64,000 nt of DNA from Flectobacillus longus (GCF_030056705.1 NZ_JASHIC010000030.1:1-64000); one strand, 5' to 3'. Positions 36,385-46,368 are shown, numbered from the stretch's first letter. Translations and numbers: made by a program. The notes: generated by a model not told the origin, from the letters alone.

Positions 36385-37914
36385 ATGAAAAAGAGACATA
36401 CATTCAAAACCCTTCTTTTTATGGCTGGTGTTGCACTTTTCAGTTCGTGCGACAACGGTTTTGAAGAACTCAATATCAACCCCGATACTTCTCCCATCAT
36501 TGTGCCATCTTATATGTTTAGCAAGGCACAATACGATGCACTCAACAATAGCTGTGCTAGTACGTATGAGTTTGCAGCGGGAGGTTCGATTCAACATTTT
36601 TCGACATACAAAGATGTACCAGGTATTGGAGATAAATATTTTTTCTCACAAGGTACTTACCCGTATGACTTCTTCAACAACGCTTATCCGTTAGGCGTAA
36701 ACGAAGTTCAGACAGTTATCAATGCTGTTAAAAACGATCCTGCACAAGTAAACCTTTATGCGATAGCTCGTATTTGGCGTGCTTATACTTTCCACCGCAT
36801 TACAGATTTGTACGGAGATATTCCATACTCTGATGCTGCACAAGGTTATACTGCTTCTAAATTCACCCCAAAATATGACTCTCAACAAAGTGTTTACTTG
36901 GATATGTTGAAAGAATTGGAGCAAGCAGCAACGAGTTTGGATGCAACCAAATCATCGTACGCAAGTGCTGACATTGTATATGGCGGAGATGTGACAAAAT
37001 GGAAAAAGTTTGCTTATTCATTAATGCTTCGTTTGTCGATGCGTATGACCAAAGTAGATGCTGCAACGGCAAAAACTTGGGCACAAAAAGCCATCGCTGG
37101 AGGCATCATATTGGATGATAAGGATTTGGCAAAAGTACAATACATTGCTAACGGTCAGGACATCAACAAAAACCCTGTTTCGTTGGCTTTGCGAGGCAAC
37201 AACTATGCTGTGGCAGATGGTAACAACAATACCGAAGGTGGTAAGTTTTCAAATACATTTATTTCTTTCTTGAAAACTAACAAAGACCCTCGTTTGAGTT
37301 CAATTGCAGTTGTTTGGGTAGATAAAAAGCAAGATACTACTGCTACCATACAAAAAGGTATGCAAAACGGTTTGTTACAAAAACCTGCCGATTTTATTAC
37401 GTATTCTGAGCCAAATATCAACACCGTGTTGAAATTGGATGCGCCAATGGTCGTAATCAGTAATGCCGAAATGAATTTCTTGATGGCTGAAGCTATTATT
37501 AGAGGTTGGGCATCTGGCGACGCAGCAAGTTACTACCAAGGTGGTATATCTGCTTCGATGCGCAATATGGCTATCTATGGTGACGCAGCAGCTATTTCAA
37601 CTGCAAAAATTAATGCTTATTTGTCGACTCATACTTTCCCTGCAAGTTTCGATGCGCAGATGGAACAAATTCACTCACAAATGTGGGTATCTTTATTCCC
37701 AGACGAAGTAGAGGTATATTCTAACTGGAGAAGAACTGGTTATCCTAAATTAACGCCAGTGAACATTACAGGTAACCTGACCAATGGTACGATTCCAAGA
37801 CGTTTGATTTATCCAATTGTTGAAGAAAACCTCAACGGACCAAACCTCAAAGAAGCAATCTCTCGTCAAGGTGCTAATACGCTTACAACTCGTATATGGT
37901 GGGATAAAAACTAA
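36385..37914 (+). CDS. SusD/RagB-family surface lipoprotein
   Basis: 509 residues. Lipoprotein signal ending VALFSSCDNG, then the SusD-like_2-type start (FEELNINPDTSPIIVPSYMF). The tetratricopeptide-like helical core contains AIARIWRAYTFHRITDLYGDIPYSDA, a hallmark of these proteins. The C-terminus has RRLIYPIVEENLN. It forms the lid over the SusC transporter and captures the ligand at the cell surface. It is 259 bases downstream of susC and followed by a hairpin terminator, so the susCD pair may be made in higher amount than the genes after it. Confidence 0.95.
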   Translation: MKKRHTFKTLLFMAGVALFSSCDNGFEELNINPDTSPIIVPSYMFSKAQYDALNNSCASTYEFAAGGSIQHFSTYKDVPGIGDKYFFSQGTYPYDFFNNAYPLGVNEVQTVINAVKNDPAQVNLYAIARIWRAYTFHRITDLYGDIPYSDAAQGYTASKFTPKYDSQQSVYLDMLKELEQAATSLDATKSSYASADIVYGGDVTKWKKFAYSLMLRLSMRMTKVDAATAKTWAQKAIAGGIILDDKDLAKVQYIANGQDINKNPVSLALRGNNYAVADGNNNTEGGKFSNTFISFLKTNKDPRLSSIAVVWVDKKQDTTATIQKGMQNGLLQKPADFITYSEPNINTVLKLDAPMVVISNAEMNFLMAEAIIRGWASGDAASYYQGGISASMRNMAIYGDAAAISTAKINAYLSTHTFPASFDAQMEQIHSQMWVSLFPDEVEVYSNWRRTGYPKLTPVNITGNLTNGTIPRRLIYPIVEENLNGPNLKEAISRQGANTLTTRIWWDKN

Positions 37915-37934
37915 CCAAGTCGGCGTGTAGAATG

Positions 37935-37969
37935 AAGAGTGAGGAGTTTCAAAACCTCACTCTTTAATT
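37935..37969 (+). terminator. Terminator after susD
   Basis: AAGAGTGAGG (37935-37944) pairs with CCTCACTCTT (37955-37964), loop of ten bases, then TTTAATTT. Confidence 0.75.
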
Positions 37970-38121
37970 TAAAAAACCTTATTTATCCTTTTTAATACCC
38001 CAAAATAAGACGTAAACTTTAGCGTGTGGACAATGTGTAAAGGTGATTTTTTGACTACAGAATAAAACAATTAGAAAATTAAAGTAATCTCATCACTTTT
38101 AACTCTGCACTCAAAATTCCT

Positions 38122-39435
38122 ATGATTTTATTGCTTGTAATTGCTTGTATTGGACTATTAGTGCTACTGATTACTGTTGCGAAGTTCAATCCATTTTTGG
38201 CTTTTTTGATTACCTCCTTAGTGGCAGGTATCAGCATGGGAATGCCCCTCGAACTCATCAGCAAGTCTATTCAAAAAGGAATAGGCGACATGTTGGGCTC
38301 ATTAGTTGGTGTAATTGCCTTAGGGGCCATGTTGGGCAAATTGGTGGCTCAAAGTGGCGCTGCACAACGTATTGCCTCAGTCATGATGGGACTTTTTGGC
38401 GAAAAATACATTCAATGGGGCTTAGTTTGTACAGGTTTTATTATCGGAATACCTCTATTTTATAATGTAGGTTTTGTGTTGATGATTCCTTTGATTTTTT
38501 CGGTGGTATATCAATACAAATTACCAGCTGTGTATATTGGCTTACCCATGCTGGCATCTTTGTCGGTGGCACATGGTTTCTTACCTCCTCACCCCTCGCC
38601 TGCTGCTTTGGTAGCGCAGTTTCATGCAGACATGGGGCAAACTTTACTGTACGGAATCATCATTGCGATTCCGACAATTATTATTGCTGGCCCGCTTTAC
38701 TCTCTAACCCTAAAAAATATTTCCTCAAGTCCCAACTTGAGTTTTGCGACTACTTCCGAACCCAATCAAATTTTACCCAGCACCTTTCTGAGCTTTTTTA
38801 CAGCCTTATTTCCTGTTTTTATGATGGCAGGAACCACTATTCTCACAAGTATTTTGCCAAGTGATTCGCCTTTGATACCAGTTTGTAAACTAATTGGTGA
38901 TCCTGCCATGGTCATGCTATTGGCGGTTTTGGTAGCAACCACTACTTTGGGAGGACTGACAAGTAAAGCGCTTTCCAAAACGATGAATACTTATTCTGAA
39001 GCGGTAAAAGATGTAGCAATGGTGCTCTTAATCATTGCTGGAGCAGGTGCGCTCAAACAAGTTTTTATGGAAAGTGGAGTAAGCGATACCATGGCTTCTT
39101 TGCTCAAAAATGTCAGTATTCACCCTTTGATTCTTGGCTGGTTGATTTCCGCTTTTATTCGTGTATGCCTAGGCTCAGCTACGGTAGCGGGCTTAACTAC
39201 CGCTGGAATTATGGCGCCCATGATAGAGACGCTACAGGTAGATCCTAACTTAATGGTATTATCCATTGGTGTAGGTAGTTTAATGTTTTCGCATGTAAAT
39301 GACCCTGGTTTTTGGATGTTCAAAGAATATTTTAACCTTAGTATAAAAGATACCATCCGCTCTTGGTCAATGATGGAAACCCTTGTCGCAGTTGTAGGTC
39401 TGATAGGTGTACTCATCATCAATTCCTTTTTATAA
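38122..39435 (+). CDS. GntP-family permease (gluconate/hydroxy-acid type)
   Basis: Inner-membrane permease of 437 residues with about 12 hydrophobic segments. Family features include the N-terminal FNPFLAFLITSLVAGISMGM, GIGDMLGSLVGVIALGAMLG, a central PHPSPAALVAQF loop, and the C-terminal VNDPGFWMFKEYFNLS region. GntP members import gluconate, glucuronate-type sugar acids, D-serine or related hydroxy acids with protons. In this locus it lies next to RidA and a D-threonine-aldolase-like enzyme, which favours a D-amino or hydroxy-amino acid, or D-glucosaminate, as substrate. That assignment is inference. Confidence 0.92.
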   Translation: MILLLVIACIGLLVLLITVAKFNPFLAFLITSLVAGISMGMPLELISKSIQKGIGDMLGSLVGVIALGAMLGKLVAQSGAAQRIASVMMGLFGEKYIQWGLVCTGFIIGIPLFYNVGFVLMIPLIFSVVYQYKLPAVYIGLPMLASLSVAHGFLPPHPSPAALVAQFHADMGQTLLYGIIIAIPTIIIAGPLYSLTLKNISSSPNLSFATTSEPNQILPSTFLSFFTALFPVFMMAGTTILTSILPSDSPLIPVCKLIGDPAMVMLLAVLVATTTLGGLTSKALSKTMNTYSEAVKDVAMVLLIIAGAGALKQVFMESGVSDTMASLLKNVSIHPLILGWLISAFIRVCLGSATVAGLTTAGIMAPMIETLQVDPNLMVLSIGVGSLMFSHVNDPGFWMFKEYFNLSIKDTIRSWSMMETLVAVVGLIGVLIINSFL

Positions 39436-39535
39436 GACTGTTAAATAATAAGTCCAAGACTAAGTCTTGAGCTGGGAGTTTAGCGATTATTCCGAAATCC
39501 AACATCAGAAATGAATGTTTTTTAAAGCACATATT

Positions 39536-40894
39536 ATGAAAAAGTTATTAGTTATTTTTTTACTCGTGTTGAGTTTTTCACCAATCGGAAATGCTCAAAA
39601 ACAACAAGTTACCAACCAACCTAATAGAGTCAATTGGTTTCAGAACCTTGGCTTTGGCATGTTTATCCACTGGAATGTGGACGTTACACTAGGTGCTGTG
39701 ATTAGCCACTCTTTGGCTGGGGCATCCACCGAATATGTCGAAAAATACATCAATGAGCTTCCTAAATACTTTAACCCCTATAAATTCAAACCTGAAGATT
39801 GGGCTAAAATGGCCAAATTAGCAGGAATGAAATATGTGGTATTTACCGCCAAACACCATTCAGGTTTTTGTATGTTCGATACCAAAACTACGCCTTTCAA
39901 TGTAATGAATACCCCTCTGAAAAGAGACATTACCAAAGAACTCATCGAGGCTTTTCGCAAAGAAGGTATCGCTATTGGCTTATATTTCTCTCCTGAGGAT
40001 TTTTACTTTTTCCATAAAAACAATATCCCTATTGGTCGCTTGCAATTGCCTCAGCATTTTCCTGCTAAAAACCCTAGTTTAATGGCTTATGACAAGGAAC
40101 AATTGAAAGAATTATTGACTAAATACGGCAAAATCGACATTCTATTTATCGATGGTCCAGGTGATGGTTTGAGAGAATATGCTTGGACAATCAATCCAGA
40201 ATTGGTCATTACACGTGATTTGATGACTACGCCAGAGCAAAATACGCCTGACGAGCCACTTCCTCGCCCTTGGGAAGCTAATTACACCATGGGTACTGAC
40301 TGGCAATACAAACCCACAAACGACCCACATAAATCTGGTACAGAAATCATCAATATGTTGGTCGAAATGCGTGCTAAAGGAGGTAACTTTTTGTTGAACA
40401 TAGGACCAAAGCAAGATGGCGAAATCCAGATTGAACAAGAGGCTTTGCTACAAGAAGTAGCCCTTTGGAACTTTGCCAACTCAGAGGCTATTTACGCCGT
40501 AAAACCTTTGCCTATTGTACGTGAGGATAATGTTTGGTACACACAGTCAAATGACGAAAAGTATATCTATGCCATTGTAAGAAGAGCTAATTGGCAAGAT
40601 TGGAAATACGGTACTCGCAAAAACTTGGTATTGACACACCTTGAAGGCAACGCTCAAACTAAAGTTTCGATTCTAGGATATAAAAGCGAGTTGGTAGAAT
40701 ACAAAGATGGCTTCGATGCAAGCACTTATGTTGCTCCAACTTCAATCGGATTAGTAGTTAGTGCTGTAAATGGGCAACGTTTTTATACAAACAACCAATG
40801 GCCAAATGCAGTAGTGCTCAAAATCGAAAATGCGAAGTTTAGAAAATTAACACATACCAAAGTAACACAATCAACTTTGGATGGAGCTAAATAG
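39536..40894 (+). CDS. GH29 alpha-L-fucosidase
   Basis: About 452 residues. The ATG at 39536 gives a signal peptide (MKKLLVIFLLVLSFSPIGNAQ); an upstream ATG in frame at 39515 only extends it. GH29 landmarks are WFQNLGFGMFIHWN, MKYVVFTAKHHSGFCMFD, and IDILFIDGPGDG, where D206 is the expected catalytic nucleophile. GNFLLNIGPKQDGEI follows near the end of the barrel. It would remove terminal L-fucose from glycans in the periplasm. It follows the GntP gene by about 100 bases and probably shares its transcript. Confidence 0.92.
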   Translation: MKKLLVIFLLVLSFSPIGNAQKQQVTNQPNRVNWFQNLGFGMFIHWNVDVTLGAVISHSLAGASTEYVEKYINELPKYFNPYKFKPEDWAKMAKLAGMKYVVFTAKHHSGFCMFDTKTTPFNVMNTPLKRDITKELIEAFRKEGIAIGLYFSPEDFYFFHKNNIPIGRLQLPQHFPAKNPSLMAYDKEQLKELLTKYGKIDILFIDGPGDGLREYAWTINPELVITRDLMTTPEQNTPDEPLPRPWEANYTMGTDWQYKPTNDPHKSGTEIINMLVEMRAKGGNFLLNIGPKQDGEIQIEQEALLQEVALWNFANSEAIYAVKPLPIVREDNVWYTQSNDEKYIYAIVRRANWQDWKYGTRKNLVLTHLEGNAQTKVSILGYKSELVEYKDGFDASTYVAPTSIGLVVSAVNGQRFYTNNQWPNAVVLKIENAKFRKLTHTKVTQSTLDGAK

Positions 40895-41057
40895 AAGCTT
40901 GAGGTTGGGTATTCTAGAAAGAGTTTATCGTTTTCCTAAATACTCAACTGTTTAAACGCTTTACAACCTTGTTTTTTCTCAAAAACCTTATTTATTTACA
41001 CTCAATTTTTTGAATTTTATTTTTAATTAATATTACATTTTCAATAAAAACTATTTT

Positions 41058-41546
41058 ATGGAACAGTTGGTAGAACAATTAACCCCTTCAGAGGCATTTG
41101 CAAAATTAGGACTTTCATTACCTCCTGCCCCACTACCATTGGGCGTATACAAACCATATCTTATCGACGGCAAATACTTATATGTTTCGGGTCATGGTCC
41201 TGTACAGGATGACAAAAGCCTTATTATTGGACGCATCGGTCGTGAGTTAGACATGGAAGAAGGCAAATTGGCTGCTCGCCAAGTGGGTTTGACCATTTTA
41301 TCAACCATCCAAACACATTTAGGAAGTCTCGACCGTGTGAAGCGAGTAATCAAAGTGTTGGGTATGGTCAATTGTGTAGATACTTTCGAAAGACATCCAT
41401 ACATTATCAATGGTTGTAGTGAGTTGTTTGCGCAAGTTTGGGGCGAAGAAAACGGTATTGGTGTTCGTAGTGCGGTAGGTTTTGGCTCATTGCCAGACAA
41501 TATTCCAGTTGAAATCGAGGCATTGTTCGAGTTAGTAAGCGAATAA
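41058..41546 (+). CDS. RidA/YjgF-family enamine/imine deaminase
   Basis: 162 residues with no signal peptide. It contains the RidA fold pattern: YLYVSGHGPVQDD, IGRELDMEEGKLAARQVGLT, VIKVLGMVNCVDTFERHPYIINGCSEL, GVRSAVGFGSLPDNIPVEIEALFEL. RidA proteins hydrolyse reactive enamines/imines released by PLP-dependent dehydratases. Its position directly before a PLP enzyme of the D-threonine aldolase/D-serine dehydratase group fits this: one makes an amino-acrylate-type intermediate, the other clears it. The usual catalytic Arg seems replaced or shifted, so the subgroup is uncertain. Confidence 0.9.
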   Translation: MEQLVEQLTPSEAFAKLGLSLPPAPLPLGVYKPYLIDGKYLYVSGHGPVQDDKSLIIGRIGRELDMEEGKLAARQVGLTILSTIQTHLGSLDRVKRVIKVLGMVNCVDTFERHPYIINGCSELFAQVWGEENGIGVRSAVGFGSLPDNIPVEIEALFELVSE

Positions 41547-41729
41547 ATATTGCGTGAGGACTGCACGAAGGATTTTAAGAATCATTCAAATCGGATATTG
41601 GATTGCGGAGATGCAATCTCCTTTCTTGAATCTTACAGCACAATATTTCCGAAATCAGAAATCACAAATCCTCAATGGCTTAAACACTTCTTCAGCTTTC
41701 TTTTTTTGAAACAAAACTAACAAAACACC

Positions 41730-42842
41730 ATGGCTGAAACTGCTTGGTACAACTTACAAAATTTAGATACCTTGGATACCCCCGCTTTGGTGTGGTATCC
41801 TTCGCGTATCGCTCAAAATATCGATACCTTGGTAACAATGCTACCAGAGGTAAGTCGACTTCGTCCGCATGTCAAAACGCATAAATGTCAGGAAGTAACC
41901 GAACTGATGTTAGCAAAAGGTATTACTAAATTCAAATGTGCTACCATTGCCGAAGCCGAAATGCTCGCAATATGCCAAGCACCTGATGTATTGCTGGCGT
42001 ATCAACCAGTGGCGACGAAGTTGCAACGCTTTATTACCCTAATTCAAACTTATACTACTACCCAATTTTCCTGCTTGGTCGATGACTTGTCGGTTGGACA
42101 AGCCATCGCCACAGCGGCGATACAGCATGAGATTACGATAAATGTTTATATCGACCTAAACGTTGGCATGAACAGAACAGGAATCTTACCTCAAAAAGCC
42201 GAAGAACTTATTAATACACTTCTTGACTTAAAAGGTATTGCAGTAAAAGGACTCCATGCCTATGATGGTCACATTCGTGATCAAGATTTGGCGTTGAGAA
42301 CAGAAAATTGTCACCAAGCTTTTGTACCTGTATTTAAATTGATTTCAGAATTTTCTGAAAAAGGAATAAGCCTTCAAGTAGTAGCGGGAGGCTCACCGAC
42401 TTTTCCAATTCATGCTCAAAATCCACAGGTAGAATGTAGTCCTGGCACTTTTCCTCTTTGGGATAAAGGCTATAAGGATGCTTTTCCAGAACAAGCTTTC
42501 GAACCTGCTGCTTTGGTTTTGAGTCGAGTAATTTCTCATCCGAGTACCAACCGAATTTGTATTGATTTAGGGCACAAATCTGTCGCTGCCGAAAACGACT
42601 TGAACCGAAGAGTACATTTTCTCAATGCGCCAGATGCTCAGTTTATCGGACAAAGCGAAGAGCATTTAGTGTTGGAAGTATCAGATATACAGGACTTTCC
42701 GATTGATAAAGTTTTATATGGTGTACCAATCCATGTATGTCCAACGGTAGCCCTTTACGAAAGAGCCTATCTTGCAGAAAACCAATCTATTACTGATAGG
42801 TACTGGAAAGTTATTGCAAGAGACAGAAAGATAAATGTATAA
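41730..42842 (+). CDS. D-threonine aldolase / D-serine dehydratase-like PLP enzyme
   Basis: 370-residue fold-type III PLP enzyme (alanine-racemase-like N-terminal barrel) with no signal peptide. The Schiff-base lysine is in LRPHVKTHKC (K49). YIDLNVGMNRTG and GLHAYDGHIRD follow. The C-terminal metal site reads PIHVCPTVALYE (H335, C337), which members use to hold Zn or Mn. The family includes D-threonine aldolase, D-serine dehydratase and 3-hydroxy-D-aspartate enzymes; sequence alone does not choose between them. It lies between RidA and an M19 dipeptidase and likely degrades a D-configured beta-hydroxy amino acid. Confidence 0.9.
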   Translation: MAETAWYNLQNLDTLDTPALVWYPSRIAQNIDTLVTMLPEVSRLRPHVKTHKCQEVTELMLAKGITKFKCATIAEAEMLAICQAPDVLLAYQPVATKLQRFITLIQTYTTTQFSCLVDDLSVGQAIATAAIQHEITINVYIDLNVGMNRTGILPQKAEELINTLLDLKGIAVKGLHAYDGHIRDQDLALRTENCHQAFVPVFKLISEFSEKGISLQVVAGGSPTFPIHAQNPQVECSPGTFPLWDKGYKDAFPEQAFEPAALVLSRVISHPSTNRICIDLGHKSVAAENDLNRRVHFLNAPDAQFIGQSEEHLVLEVSDIQDFPIDKVLYGVPIHVCPTVALYERAYLAENQSITDRYWKVIARDRKINV

Positions 42843-42846
42843 ATAC

Positions 42847-42930
42847 AGCCATAAGCTCTAAGCCGTAAGCATTAGGCAAAATTGAATTTGTATTTTGCTT
42901 AATGCCTAAAGCTTACGACATAAAGCCTTT
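42847..42930. repeat. TAAGCCGTAAGCATTAGGC-type inverted repeat
   Basis: GCATTAGGCAAAAT (about 42867-42880) opposes ATTTTGCTTAATGC (about 42891-42904), and the flanking CTAAGCCGTAAGC and GCTTACGACATAAAGC extend the imperfect pairing. It is the same family as 5702-5854. It fills the gap between the PLP enzyme and the dipeptidase. Confidence 0.65.
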
Positions 42931-42942
42931 TTAAGAAATCCC

Positions 42943-44016
42943 ATGTTTACTATAGATGCCCATCTCGACCTTAGCATGAATGCTATGGAATGGAATCGAG
43001 ATTTAAGAAATACTGTATTTGAAATTCGTGAAAGAGAAAAAGATCTTTCCGATAAACCCGACCGTGCGAAAGGCACAGTCGCATTTCCTGAATTACGCAA
43101 AGGAAATGTAGGTTTGGTCGTTGCGACGCAAATCGCACGATATGTTGCTCCTGACAACCCACTCCCAGGCTGGGCATCGCCCGAGCAGGCATGGGCACAG
43201 ACTCAAGGGCAAGTGGCTTGGTATCAAGCTATGGAGGCTTGTGGCGAAATGGCACAAATCAACGATTTGGCTAGCCTAGAAAAACATCTTGCCCTTTGGT
43301 CAGATACCACTATTCCAAACGAACAGAAAGCTATTGGTTATATCCTAAGTCTAGAGGGTGCCGATTCTATCGTAACAGTTGACCATGTCGCCAAAGCGCA
43401 TGAATATGGTTTAAGAGCTATTGGTCCTGCCCATTATGGTCCTGGGCGCTATGCGCAAGGCACAGACGCCACGGGAGGATTGGGTCCGCACGGACGTGAT
43501 TTGCTCAAAGAAATGGAACGACTCAATATCATCCTTGATGCTACGCATTTGTGTGATGATAGTTTCTGGGAAGCCTTAGACCATTTTCATGGAAACATTT
43601 GGGCGAGCCACAACCTTTGTCGTAGCTTGGTAAATCATAATCGCCAATTTAGTGACGAACAAATCAAGGAGCTCATCAATCGTGGTGCTGTAATAGGTGG
43701 TGCCTTGGATGCTTGGATGATGGTGCCCAACTGGGTGAGAGGCGTATCTACGCCAGAAAACATGAGCTGTAATCTGGAAGTAATGCTCGACCACCTCGAC
43801 CATATTTGTCAAATTGCTGGTAATGCCAACCATATCGGTATTGGCTCTGACTTAGATGGGGCGTTTGGAAAAGAACAAAGCCCTTATGATTTAGAAACCA
43901 TCGCCGACCTTCAAAAAATCCCTGATATGCTTCGTAAAAGAGGCTATTCTCAAGAAGATATTGAGAAGGTCATGCACGGTAACTGGTTAAGATTTTTAAG
44001 AAATGCTTGGAAATAG
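42943..44016 (+). CDS. Membrane-dipeptidase family (M19) zinc dipeptidase
   Basis: 357 residues with no signal peptide. Metal-binding features of M19: IDAHLDL (H7, D9) at the N-terminus, YILSLEGADS (bridging Glu), GPAHYGPGRYA, ASHNLCRS, and GIGSDLDGAFG near the end. M19 enzymes cleave dipeptides, including those with a C-terminal D-amino acid. Next to a D-threonine-aldolase-like enzyme, this suggests dipeptides are cleaved to release a D-amino acid for further breakdown. It ends in a strong terminator, so it closes the transcription unit that begins at susC or at GntP. Confidence 0.92.
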   Translation: MFTIDAHLDLSMNAMEWNRDLRNTVFEIREREKDLSDKPDRAKGTVAFPELRKGNVGLVVATQIARYVAPDNPLPGWASPEQAWAQTQGQVAWYQAMEACGEMAQINDLASLEKHLALWSDTTIPNEQKAIGYILSLEGADSIVTVDHVAKAHEYGLRAIGPAHYGPGRYAQGTDATGGLGPHGRDLLKEMERLNIILDATHLCDDSFWEALDHFHGNIWASHNLCRSLVNHNRQFSDEQIKELINRGAVIGGALDAWMMVPNWVRGVSTPENMSCNLEVMLDHLDHICQIAGNANHIGIGSDLDGAFGKEQSPYDLETIADLQKIPDMLRKRGYSQEDIEKVMHGNWLRFLRNAWK

Positions 44017-44017
44017 C

Positions 44018-44052
44018 AAGTGCAAGGGGCTTTACCCTTGCACTTTTTTTTC
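44018..44052 (+). terminator. Strong terminator after the M19 dipeptidase
   Basis: An 11-bp perfect stem AAGTGCAAGGG (44018-44028) with CCCTTGCACTT (44035-44045), a 6-base loop, followed by T residues to 44051. It lies 2 bases after the stop codon. Confidence 0.92.
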
Positions 44053-44094
44053 ATACAATAACCTCATCAATCAACAATATTGACACATTGTTTT

Positions 44095-46368
44095 ATGTGC
44101 TCCAAAACTCTTTTTTCGCTTTTCTTCGCTTTTTTATTTTTGGGGAAAACTTCTGCCCAAAATACCATTTCTATCATTCCCAAACCTGTTGAAATGCAAG
44201 TTTCAAAGGGTTATTTTAGGTTAGAAAAAAATGTTACTATCTCTTTGCAAAACTCTGCTTTGCAAGAAACTGCACAGTTACTTCGATTAGGAATACAACA
44301 AATCCGTCCGAGTTCTGTAAGTATAAAAAATAGCACTTCCAATGCAATAAAGGGCATTTACTTAGAAATTGACAGCAATCGTGTAGTACAAAAAGAAGGT
44401 TATTCTCTTGCTATCAGCGCAACAGGGATCAAGCTAATAGGCCATGATGCTGCGGGTGTTTTTTATGGTACGCAAACTCTTTTACAACTCATTCACCAAC
44501 AAGGAAATCTTCCTTTTATCCAAATCAAAGACTATCCAAGATTTGGTTATAGAGGTATGCACCTAGACGTTGGACGACGTATTTTCTCGGTTATATTTCT
44601 CAAAAAATACCTCGATTTATTAGCGCTTTACAAATTCAACACCTTTCATTGGCACCTTACCGAAGACCAAGGTTGGCGCATAGAAATCAAGCGATATCCT
44701 CAATTACAAAGCGTAGCAGCCTATAGAAACGAAACCATTATTGGACATAAAAAAGACTCGCCTCATCGTTTCGATGGTAAATCTTATGGAGGTTTTTATA
44801 CCCAAGAAGAAGTAAAAGAAATCGTCGCTTTTGCCCAAAAACGCCACATTACAGTCATTCCCGAAATCGAAATGCCAGGTCATGCTCGTGCAGCATTGGC
44901 AGCGTATCCGCAATTAGGATGTACAGGTGGGTCCTATCAAACTGCCACTTTTTGGGGAGTTTTCGATGATGTTTTTTGTGCAGGTAACGATAGTACGTTT
45001 ACTTTTTTGCAAAATGTTTTAGATGAAATTTTGCCCCTATTTCCAAGCAAATACATACATATTGGTGGCGATGAATGTCCAAAAGTGCGTTGGAAAAGTT
45101 GTCCAAAATGTCAAAAACGCATGCAAGAAAATCATCTGAAAGATGAGCATGAACTACAGAGTTATTTTATCCAAAAAATGGAGAAATATCTGAATGCAAA
45201 AGGTAAAAACCTGATTGGCTGGGACGAAATCTTGGAAGGAGGTCTTAGCCCTAAAGCTACAGTGATGAGTTGGCAAGGCGAAGCTGGCGGTATTGTAGCA
45301 GCCCAACAGCATCACGATGTCGTTATGTGCCCCGAAAGTCACTATTATTTAGACTACTATCAATCTTTGCAAGCTTCAGAACCAATTGCAACTGCGGGTT
45401 TTACTCCTCTTGAAAAAGTGTATCGTTATGAGCCTATTCCAGCCATATTGAACCCTACAGAGCAAACTTATATCAAAGGTATTCAAGGAAATGCTTGGTC
45501 AGAATATCTCGTTTCGGAGGCACAAGCCGAATATATGCTTTTCCCAAGAGCATTGGCCATTGCCGAAACAGCTTGGTCGCCCAAAGCGCAGAAAGATTAT
45601 GACGATTTTCTCCAAAGATTAAGGCTTCAAGAAAAAGTTTTAAAACAACGAAAAGTACATTATTTTAACAGATATGAAGAAATTCAGGCTCGCTTTCAAA
45701 CCAATACCAACGGCTCGGAGTCTATCTATCTGACAAGTTCTTTATCTAATGCCACTATCCGCTTTACTGAAGATGGTAGTCAGCCCAATACTCAATCCAG
45801 CGTTTGGAAGGACGGACTTTCTATCTTTAAACCTACTCTTATCAAAGCTCAATTATTTGATAAAAATGGTGCGTATGGACAGGTTTGGGAACAATGGGTG
45901 AATGTTAATTTGGCGACAGGCAAAAGTATTACTTTCAAAAATGCACCTCAAACGCCCTATCTCCCAACAGATGCTTATGCTTTGAGCAATGGTATTATCG
46001 GTACACATCGATATAATACTGGACAATGGATAGGCTTTCGGGGTGAGGATTTAGAGGTAGTGGTTGATTTAGGCAAAAGTCAAAGTGTTCAAGAAATAGG
46101 CATCAGTGTTCTCAAATATCACTGGCAACGTATGTGGGAACCTACAGAACTTTCGTTTTGGATTTCGGAGGATGGTAAAGCTTATGAAAAAGTAGGTAGT
46201 TTTAAAGATTTTCCAGAAAATGCCATCAATACAGTATCTCTAAAAGTAACAAACAAAACCGCCCGATTTATCAAGGTAATTGGGGTCAATAAAGGTACTA
46301 TCCCAGCAGGCGAATACGGCGCAGGCGCCAAGGCATGGTTGATAGTGGATGAGTTGTTTATTTATTGA
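44095..46368 (+). CDS. GH20 beta-N-acetylhexosaminidase with chitobiase and F5/8C domains
   Basis: About 757 residues. The ATG at 44095 gives a signal peptide (FSLFFAFLFLGKTSAQ); an in-frame TTG lies at 44080. Domains: GH20b N-terminal domain, GH20 barrel (FGYRGMHLDVGRRIF, FHWHLTEDQGWRIEIKRYP, HIGGDECPKVRW with the catalytic D326-E327 pair, ending WSEYLVSEAQAEYMLFPR). Then a chitobiase C-terminal-like segment (IRFTEDGSQPNTQSSVW) and a discoidin-like carbohydrate-binding module (last ~150 residues). Removes terminal GlcNAc/GalNAc in the periplasm. A terminator separates it from the dipeptidase, so it needs its own promoter, which I could not place in the 78-base gap. Confidence 0.94.
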   Translation: MCSKTLFSLFFAFLFLGKTSAQNTISIIPKPVEMQVSKGYFRLEKNVTISLQNSALQETAQLLRLGIQQIRPSSVSIKNSTSNAIKGIYLEIDSNRVVQKEGYSLAISATGIKLIGHDAAGVFYGTQTLLQLIHQQGNLPFIQIKDYPRFGYRGMHLDVGRRIFSVIFLKKYLDLLALYKFNTFHWHLTEDQGWRIEIKRYPQLQSVAAYRNETIIGHKKDSPHRFDGKSYGGFYTQEEVKEIVAFAQKRHITVIPEIEMPGHARAALAAYPQLGCTGGSYQTATFWGVFDDVFCAGNDSTFTFLQNVLDEILPLFPSKYIHIGGDECPKVRWKSCPKCQKRMQENHLKDEHELQSYFIQKMEKYLNAKGKNLIGWDEILEGGLSPKATVMSWQGEAGGIVAAQQHHDVVMCPESHYYLDYYQSLQASEPIATAGFTPLEKVYRYEPIPAILNPTEQTYIKGIQGNAWSEYLVSEAQAEYMLFPRALAIAETAWSPKAQKDYDDFLQRLRLQEKVLKQRKVHYFNRYEEIQARFQTNTNGSESIYLTSSLSNATIRFTEDGSQPNTQSSVWKDGLSIFKPTLIKAQLFDKNGAYGQVWEQWVNVNLATGKSITFKNAPQTPYLPTDAYALSNGIIGTHRYNTGQWIGFRGEDLEVVVDLGKSQSVQEIGISVLKYHWQRMWEPTELSFWISEDGKAYEKVGSFKDFPENAINTVSLKVTNKTARFIKVIGVNKGTIPAGEYGAGAKAWLIVDELFIY

